From positions 1,612,001-1,676,000 of the forward strand of contig OY282455.1 of NCBI GenBank assembly GCA_958296195.1: DNA of 64,000 bases, in the 5' to 3' direction. The notes below the pieces were generated by a model. It did not search any database, was not told where the DNA came from, and saw nothing but the letters and a program-made list of their open reading frames with translations. The DNA is from an uncultured Pseudomonadales bacterium. Its GTDB lineage: Bacteria; Pseudomonadota; Gammaproteobacteria; Pseudomonadales; Azotimanducaceae. How positions within the stretch are numbered: the stretch's first letter is position 1; the number at the start of each line of letters is the position of its first letter. The position numbers and the translations under genes were made by a program. Positions 24,160 through 33,523 of the stretch are shown one piece after another.

Positions 24160-26736
24160 ATGAAGCATCTAGAATGGGATCGCTTAGGTTTCTCGACGCG
24201 GAACTGGATTGGCGCGTTTTGCAGATCTGGGTTGGCTGCAGGGGTGCTCGCGCCCTTGCTGTTAGCCGCCCCGGGGCTTGCGCAGGAACCAAATTCGCCG
24301 GAAGTTCAGGAAGAAGGGGAAGTGGCCTCGGACGAGGCGTACCGGCAGGTCGAAATTGAGATCCATGACAAGGCCGGCAGCCTGCTGGAGGAAATTCTGG
24401 TTACCGCCCAACGGCGGGAGACCCTGCTGCAGGAAACGCCGGTGGCCGTCACCACCTTCAGCGAGGACGCCGTCGAGGAAATCGGCATCTTCGACATCAC
24501 GGACATCAGCGCCATGGCGCCCAACACCGTCTTCAACAAGCAGCCGTCGTCCAACTCCAACACCTCCATCGCCATTCGCGGCGTGGGCAGCGGCGAAACA
24601 TCCTTGATGGTTGACCCCAAGGTGGGCGTCTATATCGACGGCATGTACATGAGCAAGACCATTGGCGGCGTCTTCGACATCATCGACATCGAGAGCATAG
24701 AAGTGCTGCGCGGGCCGCAAGGCACTCTGTTCGGCCGCAACAGCAGCGGCGGCGCCCTGAACATCACAACCGCGAAGCCAAGCGGGGAATTCAACCTCAA
24801 GGCGCAAGCATCGACCGGCAACGACGGCTACCGCCGCTACAGCGCCACCCTGGACCTGCCCAAGGTGGGCGACATGCTGTCCGCCAAGTTCTCCGGCATG
24901 CTGATGGACTACGACGGCTGGGCGAACAACGACTATCCGGGTCAGGAGAGCGACCTCGGCAGCGAGGACAACGGCACCTACCGCATAGCTGTGCGCTTCC
25001 AGCCCGTTGATGGCCTGACGGTGGACTACACCTACGACAGGACGGACAACGAAGGGGTTCCCACGCCCTTCCAGATCGTCGAAGTGAAGAGCAGCCTCTA
25101 CAACGGCTTCACCACCACTCCCTTTCCCTTCACCGTTCTAGGCGGCCAGCTGTTCCAGGAAATGGCGGCCACCATAGGCGACCCGAACGATCGCCGGGAG
25201 GACTACAACTTGGATTTCGTCAGCAAGGAGGAGCTGGACGTGAAGGGCCACGGCCTGACCGTGGCTTGGGATGCGGAAAACTTCACGCTGAAGTACATCT
25301 TCGCCGACCGGCGGACGGACTCCACCTACGCCAGAACCGACTTGGACGGCGGCGCCCACCGCCACCCGGACCTCTTCTACGGCGGCGGCATGCCGGTGCC
25401 GACGCCCGGTTTTCACGCCGCCATCACAGACGGCTACGTCAAGATGACCACCCATGAAGTGCAGCTGTTCGGGGACTTGGCGGAGGCGCGGCTGCACTAC
25501 ACCTTGGGCTACTACAACTACGAAGAGGAGGTCTATCAGGACAATCCCCAGACCTTCGGCTTGCCCGCCATCTTCCTAGCGCCGCGCAACCCACTGCTGG
25601 AGGCGCTGTACCGGGGCGCCGGCATCTGCAACGACGTCCCCGGCCAAGGGCTCGTCTGCATCGGCAGCCAGCGCATGCCCCTGCCCTTCCCCTTCCCCGG
25701 CGCCGACCCGAACAGCAACGGCTTCGTCGATTTCGTTTACGGCCAGAATGCGGATTCCTGGGCGGTTTACGGCCAGTTCACGTTCAAGGCATCGGAGCGG
25801 TTGGACCTCATTGGCGGACTGCGCTACACCAAGGACAAAAAATCAGGCTTTCTGTTCAATGAAAACCTCTTTCACGTGTCCTTGGACGACCAGCTCACCA
25901 ATGCTGAGAAATGGGACAACTTGAGCTATCTGCTCACCCTGAACTATCGGGTGCATGACGACATGAACGTCTATTTCACCCATTCCACTGGCTACAACGC
26001 CGGCGGCTTCAATGCCCGCGCCGGCTCCGTTTCCGGGTTCGCCCTGCCGGTGGCGGAGGAGGAGATCAGCAGCTTGGAGCTTGGCCTGAAGGCGGAATGG
26101 TGGAACAACCGGCTGCGCACCAATGTCGCTGCTTATCGGGCCAAGTTCAAGGACATCCAAATCGCCCAGTTCGAGGCCGGCAGCGGCGGCGCCTCCTCGC
26201 GGCTGGTCAACGCCGGGGACACCACCAACTGGGGAGTGGAGGTGGACGCGGTGGCCGTGTTGGCCGAGGGCCTGATTGCGGACCTAAGCTACGGCTACCT
26301 GAACACGAAGTTCAACACGTACCTGGCCCGCAATCCCGCGACGGACCAAGAAGTGGACATCGCCGACGTGACCACCGTGGGCGGCACCCCAAAGCACACG
26401 GCGAACGTCGGCCTGTCGTATGAGTTCAAGCCATTTGCGGTCGGCACCCTGTCCGCCCGCCTCGGGGCCACCTACCGCGGGGACGTAGTGTTCCATCCCT
26501 TCCTGAACCAACACGACAAGTCCGATGGGTATTGGCTGCTGAACGCACGGGTGAGCCTCAAGGACATCGCCTTGGGCGAATCGAGCGCCTTGCGCATCTC
26601 CGCTTGGGTCAGGAACCTCACGGACAAGGAATATCGGGAGTTCGGCATCGACTTCAGCACTCTCGGCTTCGCTGGCGTCACCTTCGGCCGTCCGCGCACC
26701 TTCGGCATCGACTTCGTGTATGAGATGGGCAACTGA
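24160..26736 (+). CDS. TonB-dependent outer-membrane receptor (second)
   Basis: 858 residues. A signal peptide with a hydrophobic core near residues 25-40 ends before AQEPN. A TonB-box-like segment (EEILVTAQRR) at about residues 77-90 is followed by a plug domain with IAIRGVGSG, VYIDGMYM and IEVLRGPQGTLFGRNSSGG, then a large barrel. It ends with the assembly signal VYEMGN, in which the final aromatic is atypical. The type is common in sphingomonad-like hydrophobic-compound degraders. Its place inside the steroid cluster, downstream of a likely sterol-binding SRPBCC protein, makes it the best candidate for steroid uptake. Confidence 0.92.
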   Translation: MKHLEWDRLGFSTRNWIGAFCRSGLAAGVLAPLLLAAPGLAQEPNSPEVQEEGEVASDEAYRQVEIEIHDKAGSLLEEILVTAQRRETLLQETPVAVTTFSEDAVEEIGIFDITDISAMAPNTVFNKQPSSNSNTSIAIRGVGSGETSLMVDPKVGVYIDGMYMSKTIGGVFDIIDIESIEVLRGPQGTLFGRNSSGGALNITTAKPSGEFNLKAQASTGNDGYRRYSATLDLPKVGDMLSAKFSGMLMDYDGWANNDYPGQESDLGSEDNGTYRIAVRFQPVDGLTVDYTYDRTDNEGVPTPFQIVEVKSSLYNGFTTTPFPFTVLGGQLFQEMAATIGDPNDRREDYNLDFVSKEELDVKGHGLTVAWDAENFTLKYIFADRRTDSTYARTDLDGGAHRHPDLFYGGGMPVPTPGFHAAITDGYVKMTTHEVQLFGDLAEARLHYTLGYYNYEEEVYQDNPQTFGLPAIFLAPRNPLLEALYRGAGICNDVPGQGLVCIGSQRMPLPFPFPGADPNSNGFVDFVYGQNADSWAVYGQFTFKASERLDLIGGLRYTKDKKSGFLFNENLFHVSLDDQLTNAEKWDNLSYLLTLNYRVHDDMNVYFTHSTGYNAGGFNARAGSVSGFALPVAEEEISSLELGLKAEWWNNRLRTNVAAYRAKFKDIQIAQFEAGSGGASSRLVNAGDTTNWGVEVDAVAVLAEGLIADLSYGYLNTKFNTYLARNPATDQEVDIADVTTVGGTPKHTANVGLSYEFKPFAVGTLSARLGATYRGDVVFHPFLNQHDKSDGYWLLNARVSLKDIALGESSALRISAWVRNLTDKEYREFGIDFSTLGFAGVTFGRPRTFGIDFVYEMGN

Positions 26737-26744
26737 AACGGCAG

Positions 26745-26778
26745 CTAGGAGGCTGAGGTGGAAGCTTCAGCCTCCTAG
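26745..26778. terminator. Strong bidirectional hairpin between convergent genes
   Basis: A perfect 12-bp stem (CTAGGAGGCTGA at 26745-26756 with TCAGCCTCCTAG at 26767-26778) and a 10-base loop lie between the TonB receptor stop and the SDR stop; the right arm includes the SDR stop codon. There is no long T-run, but stem length and position fit a bidirectional terminator. Confidence 0.6.
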
Positions 26779-27540
26779 GGCATCCTCCACGAACGTCAGG
26801 AAGCTGGGCGGCTCGCCGCCGCCGAACACCTCCAAGGAGGCCCCCGAAACGTAGGCGGCGGCGTCCGAAGCCAAGTACAGGCAGGCGTTGGCGATGTCCT
26901 CGGGCGCACCCATGCGCCTTGCTGGAAGACGGCCCTCAATGGAGGCGAGGCCCTGTTCGCCGCCGTAGTGCTCGTGTACCGTTGCGTCGCTCGTCTTTAT
27001 CAACCCCGCAATGATGGCGTTAACCCGAACTTCAGGCCCCCATTCCTGAGCCAGCGACGCCGTGGCCGACAGCAGGCCGGCTTTGGCGGCGCCATAGGCC
27101 ACTGTGCCGGGGGACGGACGGACGCCGGAAACGCTGGCGATGTTGATGATGCAGCCCTTGGACGCCTTCAGCGCCGAATAGGCCGTCTGGCTGAGCAACA
27201 GGGGCGCCAGCAGGTTCAGCCGCACGATGGCCTCGGTGAAGCGTGGCGAGGCAGTGGCCGCATCCGCCGCCGGACTGCCGCCGGCATTGTTGACGAGCAC
27301 GTCCAGGCGGCCTTCCCCTTCCAACACGGCGTCAACTAGACGGCGCACCTGCTCCGGGTCGCGCACGTCGGCGGCGATGAACTCCGCCCTCGCCCCCGTC
27401 GCGTCGGCCAATGCGGCCGGGGCGTTGCGGGCGCAGGCGAAAACCTTGGCGCCCTTCCCAAGGAAGGCGTTGACGATGCCGCGGCCGATGCCGCGGCTGC
27501 CGCCGGTGACGAGCACCACCTTGTTGGCAAATCCTGACAC
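26767..27540 (-). CDS. Short-chain dehydrogenase/reductase (SDR)
   Basis: 257 residues. Cofactor motif VTGGSRGIGRG, then VLVNNAGG, a Ser in NIASVSG, and VAYGAAKAGL as the Tyr-x3-Lys site. Transcribed away from hsaA, sharing a 183-base divergent promoter region that holds candidate operators. A hydroxysteroid dehydrogenase role is likely from position. The exact position of oxidation cannot be told. Confidence 0.85.
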   Translation of the reverse strand: MSGFANKVVLVTGGSRGIGRGIVNAFLGKGAKVFACARNAPAALADATGARAEFIAADVRDPEQVRRLVDAVLEGEGRLDVLVNNAGGSPAADAATASPRFTEAIVRLNLLAPLLLSQTAYSALKASKGCIINIASVSGVRPSPGTVAYGAAKAGLLSATASLAQEWGPEVRVNAIIAGLIKTSDATVHEHYGGEQGLASIEGRLPARRMGAPEDIANACLYLASDAAAYVSGASLEVFGGGEPPSFLTFVEDALGG

Positions 27541-27723
27541 GGAGCCGCACTGTCCCTAAGCAATGACATTCATTGTGTTGCAAAACCAACGATAGGGCAA
27601 CAAAACGGCCTAATGGATTTATGTTTGCGTAAAATCCCAGGGAAATTTTGCGCAGAGGGTGGACAGCCGCACTTGGTTGTGAAAACATCCCCACGCGTCG
27701 CCAAGCATGGGAAAATCCGCGCC
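27541..27723. promoter_or_regulatory. Divergent promoter with two candidate operators (SDR / hsaA operon)
   Basis: CAATG-ACATT-CATTG (27561-27575) is a perfect 5-bp-arm palindrome. A second, GCGTAAAAT (27627-27635) with ATTTTGCGC (27645-27653), has 9-base arms with one mismatch. Both fit dimeric repressor sites. The same TGACATT core occurs near the Lrp regulators at about 22580. Confidence 0.45.
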
Positions 27724-28890
27724 ATGCCCGAAGGGGCTGCCGCCGAAACGTTCAACAGCGAGGGGTCCGCCATCGACATTCAATCCGTTCTTCCCTTGAT
27801 CCGGAGGCTGGGGCCGCAAGGACGGGCGGAGCGCCAAGTCGCCCAAGAAGCCATTGAAGCCCTTAAGCAAGCGGGCTTCATGCGCGCCCTGCTGCCCAAG
27901 CCGTGGGGGGGGCTGGAGGTTTCACCCCAGGAGTTCTTTCGGGCGCAAATTCGCATGGCCGAGGAGGACATGAGCACCGCATGGGTCGCCGGCATCATCG
28001 CCGTTCATGCCTATCAGCTCGCCTTGATGGACCGGCGGGCGCTCGATGAAGTTTACGCCGACGGCCCGAACACCTTGATCTCAAGCTCCTACAATCCGGT
28101 CGGCGCCAAGGTGCAGGCCGTCCCCGGCGGCTTCAAGTTCGGCGGGCGCTGGGGCTGGAGTTCCGGCGCCGAGCACTGCTCCTGGGCGCTCCTGGGGGGC
28201 ATCGTGCCGGGCGAGGACTACCGCACCTTTCTGGTGCCGCGCACGGAGTACCGCATTGAGGACACCTGGTTCGTATATGGCCTGCAGGCCACCGGCTCCA
28301 ACGACGTCGTGATCGACCCGCCGGTGTTCGTGCCGGAGCACCGCACCCACAAGAGGCTCGACGGGTTCAACTGCACACACACCCAGGACAACCCGATGTA
28401 CAGCATTCCCTGGGCGCAGATCTTCGTGCGCGTGGTGTCCACCCCGGCCATCGGCGCGGCGCGGCACGCCTTGCGGGTGTTCACGGGCGCAGCGGAAGGC
28501 AGCAGCACGGACCCCACCAAGCTGCGCAACGACCCGGACATCGCCAAGCGCGTCGCCGAAACAGTCAACGACATCGACCAGGCGGAAGTCCTGTTGTTGC
28601 ACAACTTCGACCGGATGATGCAGCGGGTGCAAGCCGGCGAAGCCTTGGACATGCTCGACCGGGTGCGCTACCGCTATCAGGCAAGCACCGTGATAGACGC
28701 CATGACCCGGGCCGTGGACCGCCTGTTCGAGGTGGCCGGAGGGCGCAGTGTCTTCAACGACGCTGCCATTCAGGACATCTGGCGCGACATTCGCGTGGCC
28801 CGCGCCCACGTGGCCAACAATCCAACGGCCTTCGCCCGCAACTTGGGCGGCATGGCCCTCGGCGCCGAAAACGGCGACCCCTTTGTTTAG
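27724..28890 (+). CDS. hsaA: HsaA-like flavin-dependent monooxygenase (oxygenase component)
   Basis: 388 residues, acyl-CoA-dehydrogenase fold of the two-component monooxygenase subgroup. Segments such as ALLPKPWGGLEVSP, MSTAWVAGIIAVHAYQ, GRWGWSSGAEHCSW and YGLQATGSNDVV match the HsaA/HpaB-like type. HsaA hydroxylates 3-HSA to the catechol 3,4-DHSA before meta-cleavage. The ATG at 27724 fits the family better than an in-frame ATG 111 bases upstream. First gene of a long plus-strand operon. The flavin reductase partner (HsaB) is not visible here. Confidence 0.82.
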   Translation: MPEGAAAETFNSEGSAIDIQSVLPLIRRLGPQGRAERQVAQEAIEALKQAGFMRALLPKPWGGLEVSPQEFFRAQIRMAEEDMSTAWVAGIIAVHAYQLALMDRRALDEVYADGPNTLISSSYNPVGAKVQAVPGGFKFGGRWGWSSGAEHCSWALLGGIVPGEDYRTFLVPRTEYRIEDTWFVYGLQATGSNDVVIDPPVFVPEHRTHKRLDGFNCTHTQDNPMYSIPWAQIFVRVVSTPAIGAARHALRVFTGAAEGSSTDPTKLRNDPDIAKRVAETVNDIDQAEVLLLHNFDRMMQRVQAGEALDMLDRVRYRYQASTVIDAMTRAVDRLFEVAGGRSVFNDAAIQDIWRDIRVARAHVANNPTAFARNLGGMALGAENGDPFV

Positions 28891-28927
28891 CTGGTGAGCA
28901 AAACGCTTTGCCCTGCAACATGCTCAT

Positions 28928-29809
28928 GTGCAGCCCCGCCAATTCGCGCCGGCGTCCGGACGGCGCCCCGTGAGCGCCGCGTCGGCAATGCCACCTAAGG
29001 GTGAAGTCCTGAAGGTCGGCGACCTGCAGCTGCACTACCACGACCATCGGCCCAGCGGCGTCGATAGAGGCACTGTGGTCTTCGTCCATGGCAGCGGTCC
29101 CGGCGCCAGCGGCTACAGCAATTTCAAATTTAACGTCCCGGCGTTCGTCGCCGCCGGCCATCGTGTGCTGGTGCCGGATCTGCCGGGCTTCGGCTACTCG
29201 TCAAAGCCTACGGACATCGACTACACCACTCGCTTCTTTGCCGACAGCCTGTTCGGCCTGCTCGACGCCGCCGACGTTGAGCGCTGTGCGTTGGTGGGCA
29301 ACTCGCTAGGCGGCGGGGTGAGCATTCGCGCCGCCCTGGACCATCCGCAGCGGGTGGCCAAACTGGTGCTCATGGCCCCCGGCGGCATTGAGGAGCTGGA
29401 GACCTACATGGCCATGCCGGCCATGGCCAGCATGATCGAGAACTTCGTCGGCGGCGCTCTGGACCGCGCCGGCCTGCGCCGGGTGCTGCAGAATTTGGTG
29501 TTCGACCCTGCACAGGTCACCGACGAGTTGGTTGAGGAGCGCTACGGCATTCTGCAAACCCAGCCCCCGGAAGTGCTGAGCCGCATGAGGGTTCCCAATA
29601 TGGAGGCGGAGTTGAGCGGCATCCAGTGCCCGGTGCTCGTCTTCTGGGGTTTGGAGGATGCGATGGTGCCGGCCAGCGGCGGGCGCAAGATCACCAGCGC
29701 CTGTCGGCCGAGCCGCCTCATCGAGGTGGCCGAATGCGGGCACTGGGTGATGGTGGAGCATCGGCGCATGTTCAACGCCGCCTGCCTCGATTTTCTCCAC
29801 AACGACTAG
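28928..29809 (+). CDS. hsaD: HsaD-like meta-cleavage-product hydrolase
   Basis: 293 residues from GTG at 28928. The true start may be the ATG at 28988, since the first 20 residues look non-conserved. Alpha/beta-hydrolase fold. The oxyanion-region motif HGSGPGASGYSNF is diagnostic of BphD/HsaD carbon-carbon bond hydrolases. Catalytic triad: Ser in GNSLGGG, Asp in GLEDAMVP, His in CGHWVMVEH. HsaD cleaves 4,9-DSHA into the C/D-ring acid and a C5 hydroxydienoate. It sits between hsaA and hsaC, as expected for the 9,10-seco pathway. Confidence 0.88.
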   Translation: MQPRQFAPASGRRPVSAASAMPPKGEVLKVGDLQLHYHDHRPSGVDRGTVVFVHGSGPGASGYSNFKFNVPAFVAAGHRVLVPDLPGFGYSSKPTDIDYTTRFFADSLFGLLDAADVERCALVGNSLGGGVSIRAALDHPQRVAKLVLMAPGGIEELETYMAMPAMASMIENFVGGALDRAGLRRVLQNLVFDPAQVTDELVEERYGILQTQPPEVLSRMRVPNMEAELSGIQCPVLVFWGLEDAMVPASGGRKITSACRPSRLIEVAECGHWVMVEHRRMFNAACLDFLHND

Positions 29810-29844
29810 CCGCGGCGACCGGTCAAGAAGCAAGGAGTGGACGT

Positions 29845-30729
29845 ATGAAGGTTGCAGCGTTGGGCTATGTGCGCCTGCAGGTGCGGGACCTTGAAGAGTG
29901 GCGGAAATTCGGGGAAGAGGTGCTGGGCTTCGCCGCGGCGACGGCGGACGACGGGAGCGTCCGCTTGAAGATGGACGCCGCGCCCTTCCGCTATCTCATC
30001 GAGCAGGGCGACGCAGACCGCTTCACCGCGTCTGGCTGGGAATGCCGCAGCGAAGCGGACTACGAGCGTTTTCTGATAGTGCTGGACAGCGCCGGCGCAT
30101 TGGTCGGCGAAGGCGGCGCACCGGAAGCGGAGGCGCGCAGGACAGCCCGGGTCGCCTTCGCCACGGACCCGTCCGGCAACGCCTTCGAGCTTTGCTGGAG
30201 CCGCGCCGCCGACAGCCCATTCACCTCGCCCATCGCCGGGCTCGAATTCATCACGGATCCCATGGGCCTTGGCCATGTGGTGCTGCCGGCGCCGGAATTC
30301 GCGGCCACGGTCGCTTTCTACCAAGACTTGCTCGGCTTCCGCCTCAGCGACGACCTCACCCTCCCCCCGCCAGCGGCAGGAGCGCCGGAGCAACGCCTGA
30401 ACTTCCTGCACGCGGACAATCCGCGTCACCACAGCCTGGGCCTCTACAACTATCCAGCGCCGAACGGCATCGTCCACATCATGGCCGAGGCGAATTCACT
30501 GGACAGCGTGGGCCTGTGTCTGGACCGGGTCAAGGCAGCGGAGCTGCCAGTCGTCGCCAGTCTCGGCCGGCACTTCAACGACAGCATGGTGTCCTTCTAC
30601 TTCTTGGCGCCAGGCGGCATTCCCATGGAGTTCGGCTACGACGGACAGCAATACGACTGGACCAACTTTGAGCCGACCCAAGGCGCCGTGGCCGACCTCT
30701 GGGGCCACGAATACAATTTTCCAAGTTGA
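29845..30729 (+). CDS. hsaC: HsaC-like extradiol catechol dioxygenase
   Basis: 294 residues from the ATG at 29845, with AAGGAG 8 bases upstream. Two vicinal-oxygen-chelate modules of type I extradiol dioxygenases: an N-terminal module (LGYVRLQVRDLEEWRKFGEEVLG) and a catalytic C-terminal module. The iron ligands are visible as His in GLGHVVLP, His in NPRHHSLGL and Glu in GGIPMEFGYDG. HsaC meta-cleaves the catechol made by HsaA. The longer open frame starting at 29626 lies inside hsaD and is rejected. Confidence 0.9.
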   Translation: MKVAALGYVRLQVRDLEEWRKFGEEVLGFAAATADDGSVRLKMDAAPFRYLIEQGDADRFTASGWECRSEADYERFLIVLDSAGALVGEGGAPEAEARRTARVAFATDPSGNAFELCWSRAADSPFTSPIAGLEFITDPMGLGHVVLPAPEFAATVAFYQDLLGFRLSDDLTLPPPAAGAPEQRLNFLHADNPRHHSLGLYNYPAPNGIVHIMAEANSLDSVGLCLDRVKAAELPVVASLGRHFNDSMVSFYFLAPGGIPMEFGYDGQQYDWTNFEPTQGAVADLWGHEYNFPS

Positions 30730-30752
30730 GGCGGCCGCAACGGAACGAGGCG

Positions 30753-31637
30753 ATGCCAGTGACGGACAAGGTTTGCGCCATCAGCGACATCGTCGGTTCC
30801 TTGGAATCCGGCATGACGCTCGGCATCGGCGGCTGGGGTGGGCGCCGCAAGCCCATGGCGGTGGTGCGCGAACTGCTGAAGACGGACGTCGGGAACCTGA
30901 CCGTCATCAGCTACGGCGGGCCGGACGTGGGCATGCTGGCGGCGGCCGGCAAAATCCGCAAGCTGGTGTTTGGCTTCGTGTCCATGGACTTGGTGCCTCT
31001 GGAGGCCCATTTCCGCGCCGCCCGCCAAGCCGGCGCCTTCGAGGTCATGGAAATCGACGAGGGCATGCTGCAGCTCGGCCTGAAGGCGGCGGCGCAACGG
31101 CTGCCGTTCCTGCCCACTCGGGTGGGCTTCGGCTCGGACGTGCTGACCACGAACCCGGAGCTCAGGACCGTCACCTCTCCCTACGAAGACGGCGAGACCC
31201 TAGTGGCCATGCCGGCCTTGCCGGTCGATGTTGCCATCTGCCATGCGAACGAGGCGGACGCCTTGGGCAATTCCCGCATATCGGGACCGGACCCATTCTT
31301 TGACGAATGGCTGTGCCGCGCTGCGCAGCGGGCCTTTCTCACCACCGAGGCGTTGGTGGAGACCAGCGCCTTCAACGACCCCCTGATCGCCCTGCAAATG
31401 CCCATCGAACGCTCCTTGGTGCAAGGCGTGGCGCTGGCCCCCTACGGCGCCCACCCAACGTCCTGCGCACCGAAGTACGGCATGGACATCGCCCACCTGC
31501 GGGAGTATTCGGGCGCCGCCAAGGGCGGGTGGCCGGCTTATTTGGAGCGCTACGTCACCGGCAAGGGCTTGGACGCCTATGTGGCGGAAGTGGGCGGCGC
31601 GGACGCCATCAGCGCTCTGCCGTTGCCGGTCTTCTAA
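30753..31637 (+). CDS. ipdA: IpdA: CoA-transferase-like ring C hydrolase, alpha subunit
   Basis: 294 residues from the ATG at 30753; a TTG overlapping the hsaC stop is less likely. Family I CoA-transferase fold. SGMTLGIGGWGGRRKPM, VISYGGPDVGML, FGFVSMDL and DEGMLQLGLKAAAQRLPF closely follow the mycobacterial IpdA pattern. IpdA/IpdB hydrolytically open ring C of COCHEA-CoA instead of transferring CoA. The conserved Glu in the DEGM region is the expected catalytic area. Followed 30 bases later by ipdB. Confidence 0.88.
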   Translation: MPVTDKVCAISDIVGSLESGMTLGIGGWGGRRKPMAVVRELLKTDVGNLTVISYGGPDVGMLAAAGKIRKLVFGFVSMDLVPLEAHFRAARQAGAFEVMEIDEGMLQLGLKAAAQRLPFLPTRVGFGSDVLTTNPELRTVTSPYEDGETLVAMPALPVDVAICHANEADALGNSRISGPDPFFDEWLCRAAQRAFLTTEALVETSAFNDPLIALQMPIERSLVQGVALAPYGAHPTSCAPKYGMDIAHLREYSGAAKGGWPAYLERYVTGKGLDAYVAEVGGADAISALPLPVF

Positions 31638-31667
31638 GGTTGCGGCAAGGCTTCGCCGGAGAAACCA

Positions 31668-32465
31668 ATGAGCGACTTTACCTTGGCGGAGTTGTGCATC
31701 TGCTGCGCGGCGGAGGCTTTTCGCGGCGACGGGGAGGTGCTGGCCACCAGCATCGGCTTGGTGCCCCGCTTGGGCGCCGGGCTGGCCAAGCTGAGCTTCG
31801 AGCCCGGGCTGATGATTACCGACGGCGAAGCCTACTTGGTGTCCGAGCCGGTGCCGGTGGGGCCAAGGGGCGGCTACCAGCCGAAGATCGAGGGGCTGAT
31901 GACCTATGAGCGGGTGTTCGACATCATCTATCGAGGCAAGCGCCACGCCATGGTCACACCGGTGCAGGTGGACCGCTTCGGGCAGATGAACATCTCCGTG
32001 ATCGGGGACTACGCCACACCCAAGGCCGCGCTGCTCGGCGTGCGCGGCTATCCCGGCAACACCGTCAGCAACGCCAACTCCATGTTCATCCCCAACCACG
32101 GCAAGCGCACCTTCGTGGCCGGGGAGGTCGATATGGTGAGCGGCGTCGGCTACAACCCCGCCCGTTGGCCCGGCGGGGTAAAGCCCAAATTTCTCGACCT
32201 GCGGCGCATCATCACCAACTTGGCGGTCATGGACTTCCAAGGGCCGAACAACTGCCTTCGCGTCATCAGCCGGCATCCCGGCGTCAGTTTTGAGGAAATT
32301 CAGGACAACACCAGCTTTGAACTGGTGGCAATGGACGGCTTGGGCGTCACGCCGGCGCCAACTGCTGGGCAACTGAAGCTCATTCGCGAGCGGCTGGACC
32401 CGCATGACCTGCGGGCAACCGTGCTCCCCGGCAATCCTCCTGGAATCCCCGCAGCGGGCCGGTAA
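31668..32465 (+). CDS. ipdB: IpdB: CoA-transferase-like ring C hydrolase, beta subunit
   Basis: 265 residues. Matches the IpdB type of CoA-transferase beta subunit: AELCICCAAEAFRGDGEVLATSIG, a long VDRFGQMNISVIG segment, NSMFIPNHGKRTF and GVGYNPARWPGG. Works as a heterodimer with IpdA on the same transcript. Ends 11 bases before ipdC. Confidence 0.88.
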   Translation: MSDFTLAELCICCAAEAFRGDGEVLATSIGLVPRLGAGLAKLSFEPGLMITDGEAYLVSEPVPVGPRGGYQPKIEGLMTYERVFDIIYRGKRHAMVTPVQVDRFGQMNISVIGDYATPKAALLGVRGYPGNTVSNANSMFIPNHGKRTFVAGEVDMVSGVGYNPARWPGGVKPKFLDLRRIITNLAVMDFQGPNNCLRVISRHPGVSFEEIQDNTSFELVAMDGLGVTPAPTAGQLKLIRERLDPHDLRATVLPGNPPGIPAAGR

Positions 32466-32476
32466 GCCACAAGCGC

Positions 32477-33523
32477 ATGGACGCCCTAGCCACCCCGGCG
32501 GTGAAGCTGTTGGGCAGCCGCTATCCCATCATTCAAACGGCCATGGGCTGGGTTTCCACCTCCCAGCTGGTCATCGCCAGCAGCCGGGCCGGGGCCTTCG
32601 GCTTTCTTGCGTGCGCAGTGATGAGCCCGCAGGAGGCGGAGCGGGAGATGCGCAAGGTTCTCGACGCCGTTGACGCACCCTTCGGCGTCAACTTCCACGG
32701 CTTTCAGCCCGGCGCGGAGCGAATCGTCGATTTGGTCATCGACCACGGGGTCAAGGCGGTGAGCTACGGTCGAGCGCCTTCGCCCAAGCTCATCGCCAAG
32801 CTGAAGGCCGCGGGCGTGCTCTGCGTACCCACCATCGGCGCCGGCAAGCACGCCCGCAAGGCCGTGGCGCTCGGCGCCGACCTTCTCGTCTGCCAAGGCG
32901 GGGAAGGCGGCGGACACACCGGCGTCACCCCCACCCTGCTGCTGCTGGCCGAGGCCCTCGACGCCGTGCAGGTGCCCATCATCGCCGCCGGCGGCTTTCG
33001 GGACGGACGCGGCCTAGCCGCGGCGCTGGCCTTCGGCGCGGCCGGCATCGCCATGGGCACCAGATTCATGCTGACCACGGACAGCCCCACCCCGACCGCC
33101 ACCAAGCAGCGCTACCTAGCGGCCGAGGTCAACAACATTCCGGTCAGCACCAAGCTGGACGGCCTGCCGCAGCGCATGGTGATGAACGAAACTCTGGCCA
33201 GGCTGGAGCGCACCGGCCGCTTGGCGATGCTGGCCCGGGGCCTCTGGAACGGCTGGCGCTTTCGCGCCGCAACAGGCGCGTCCCTGCCGGCCTTCGCCAA
33301 ATCCGCTTGGGCGATGACCAGAGGCGGCGGCCTCAGCTTGCCGCAGGCGTTGATGGCCGCCAATGCCCCGATGATCATCAAGAGGTCCATGGTCGAGGGC
33401 AAGCCGGCCGAAGGCGTGTTGCCCAGCGGTCAAGTGGCCGGCCTGATCGACGACCTACCCAGCTGCGATGAACTGGTCTCCCGCATCGTTGCAAACGCCA
33501 AGGAGCGCATCGGTGCTTTTTAG
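32477..33523 (+). CDS. ipdC: IpdC-like flavoprotein (nitronate monooxygenase family), ring C/D oxidation
   Basis: 348 residues, FMN-binding TIM barrel of the nitronate monooxygenase/2-nitropropane dioxygenase family. Segments: IQTAMGWVSTSQLVIASSRAG at the N terminus, VNFHGFQPG, LVCQGGEGGGHTG, IIAAGGFRDGRGLAAALAFGA and MGTRFMLTTD. In mycobacteria IpdC converts HIC-CoA to HIEC-CoA before ring D opening. Position directly after ipdAB supports that role rather than nitronate detoxification. Confidence 0.82.
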   Translation: MDALATPAVKLLGSRYPIIQTAMGWVSTSQLVIASSRAGAFGFLACAVMSPQEAEREMRKVLDAVDAPFGVNFHGFQPGAERIVDLVIDHGVKAVSYGRAPSPKLIAKLKAAGVLCVPTIGAGKHARKAVALGADLLVCQGGEGGGHTGVTPTLLLLAEALDAVQVPIIAAGGFRDGRGLAAALAFGAAGIAMGTRFMLTTDSPTPTATKQRYLAAEVNNIPVSTKLDGLPQRMVMNETLARLERTGRLAMLARGLWNGWRFRAATGASLPAFAKSAWAMTRGGGLSLPQALMAANAPMIIKRSMVEGKPAEGVLPSGQVAGLIDDLPSCDELVSRIVANAKERIGAF

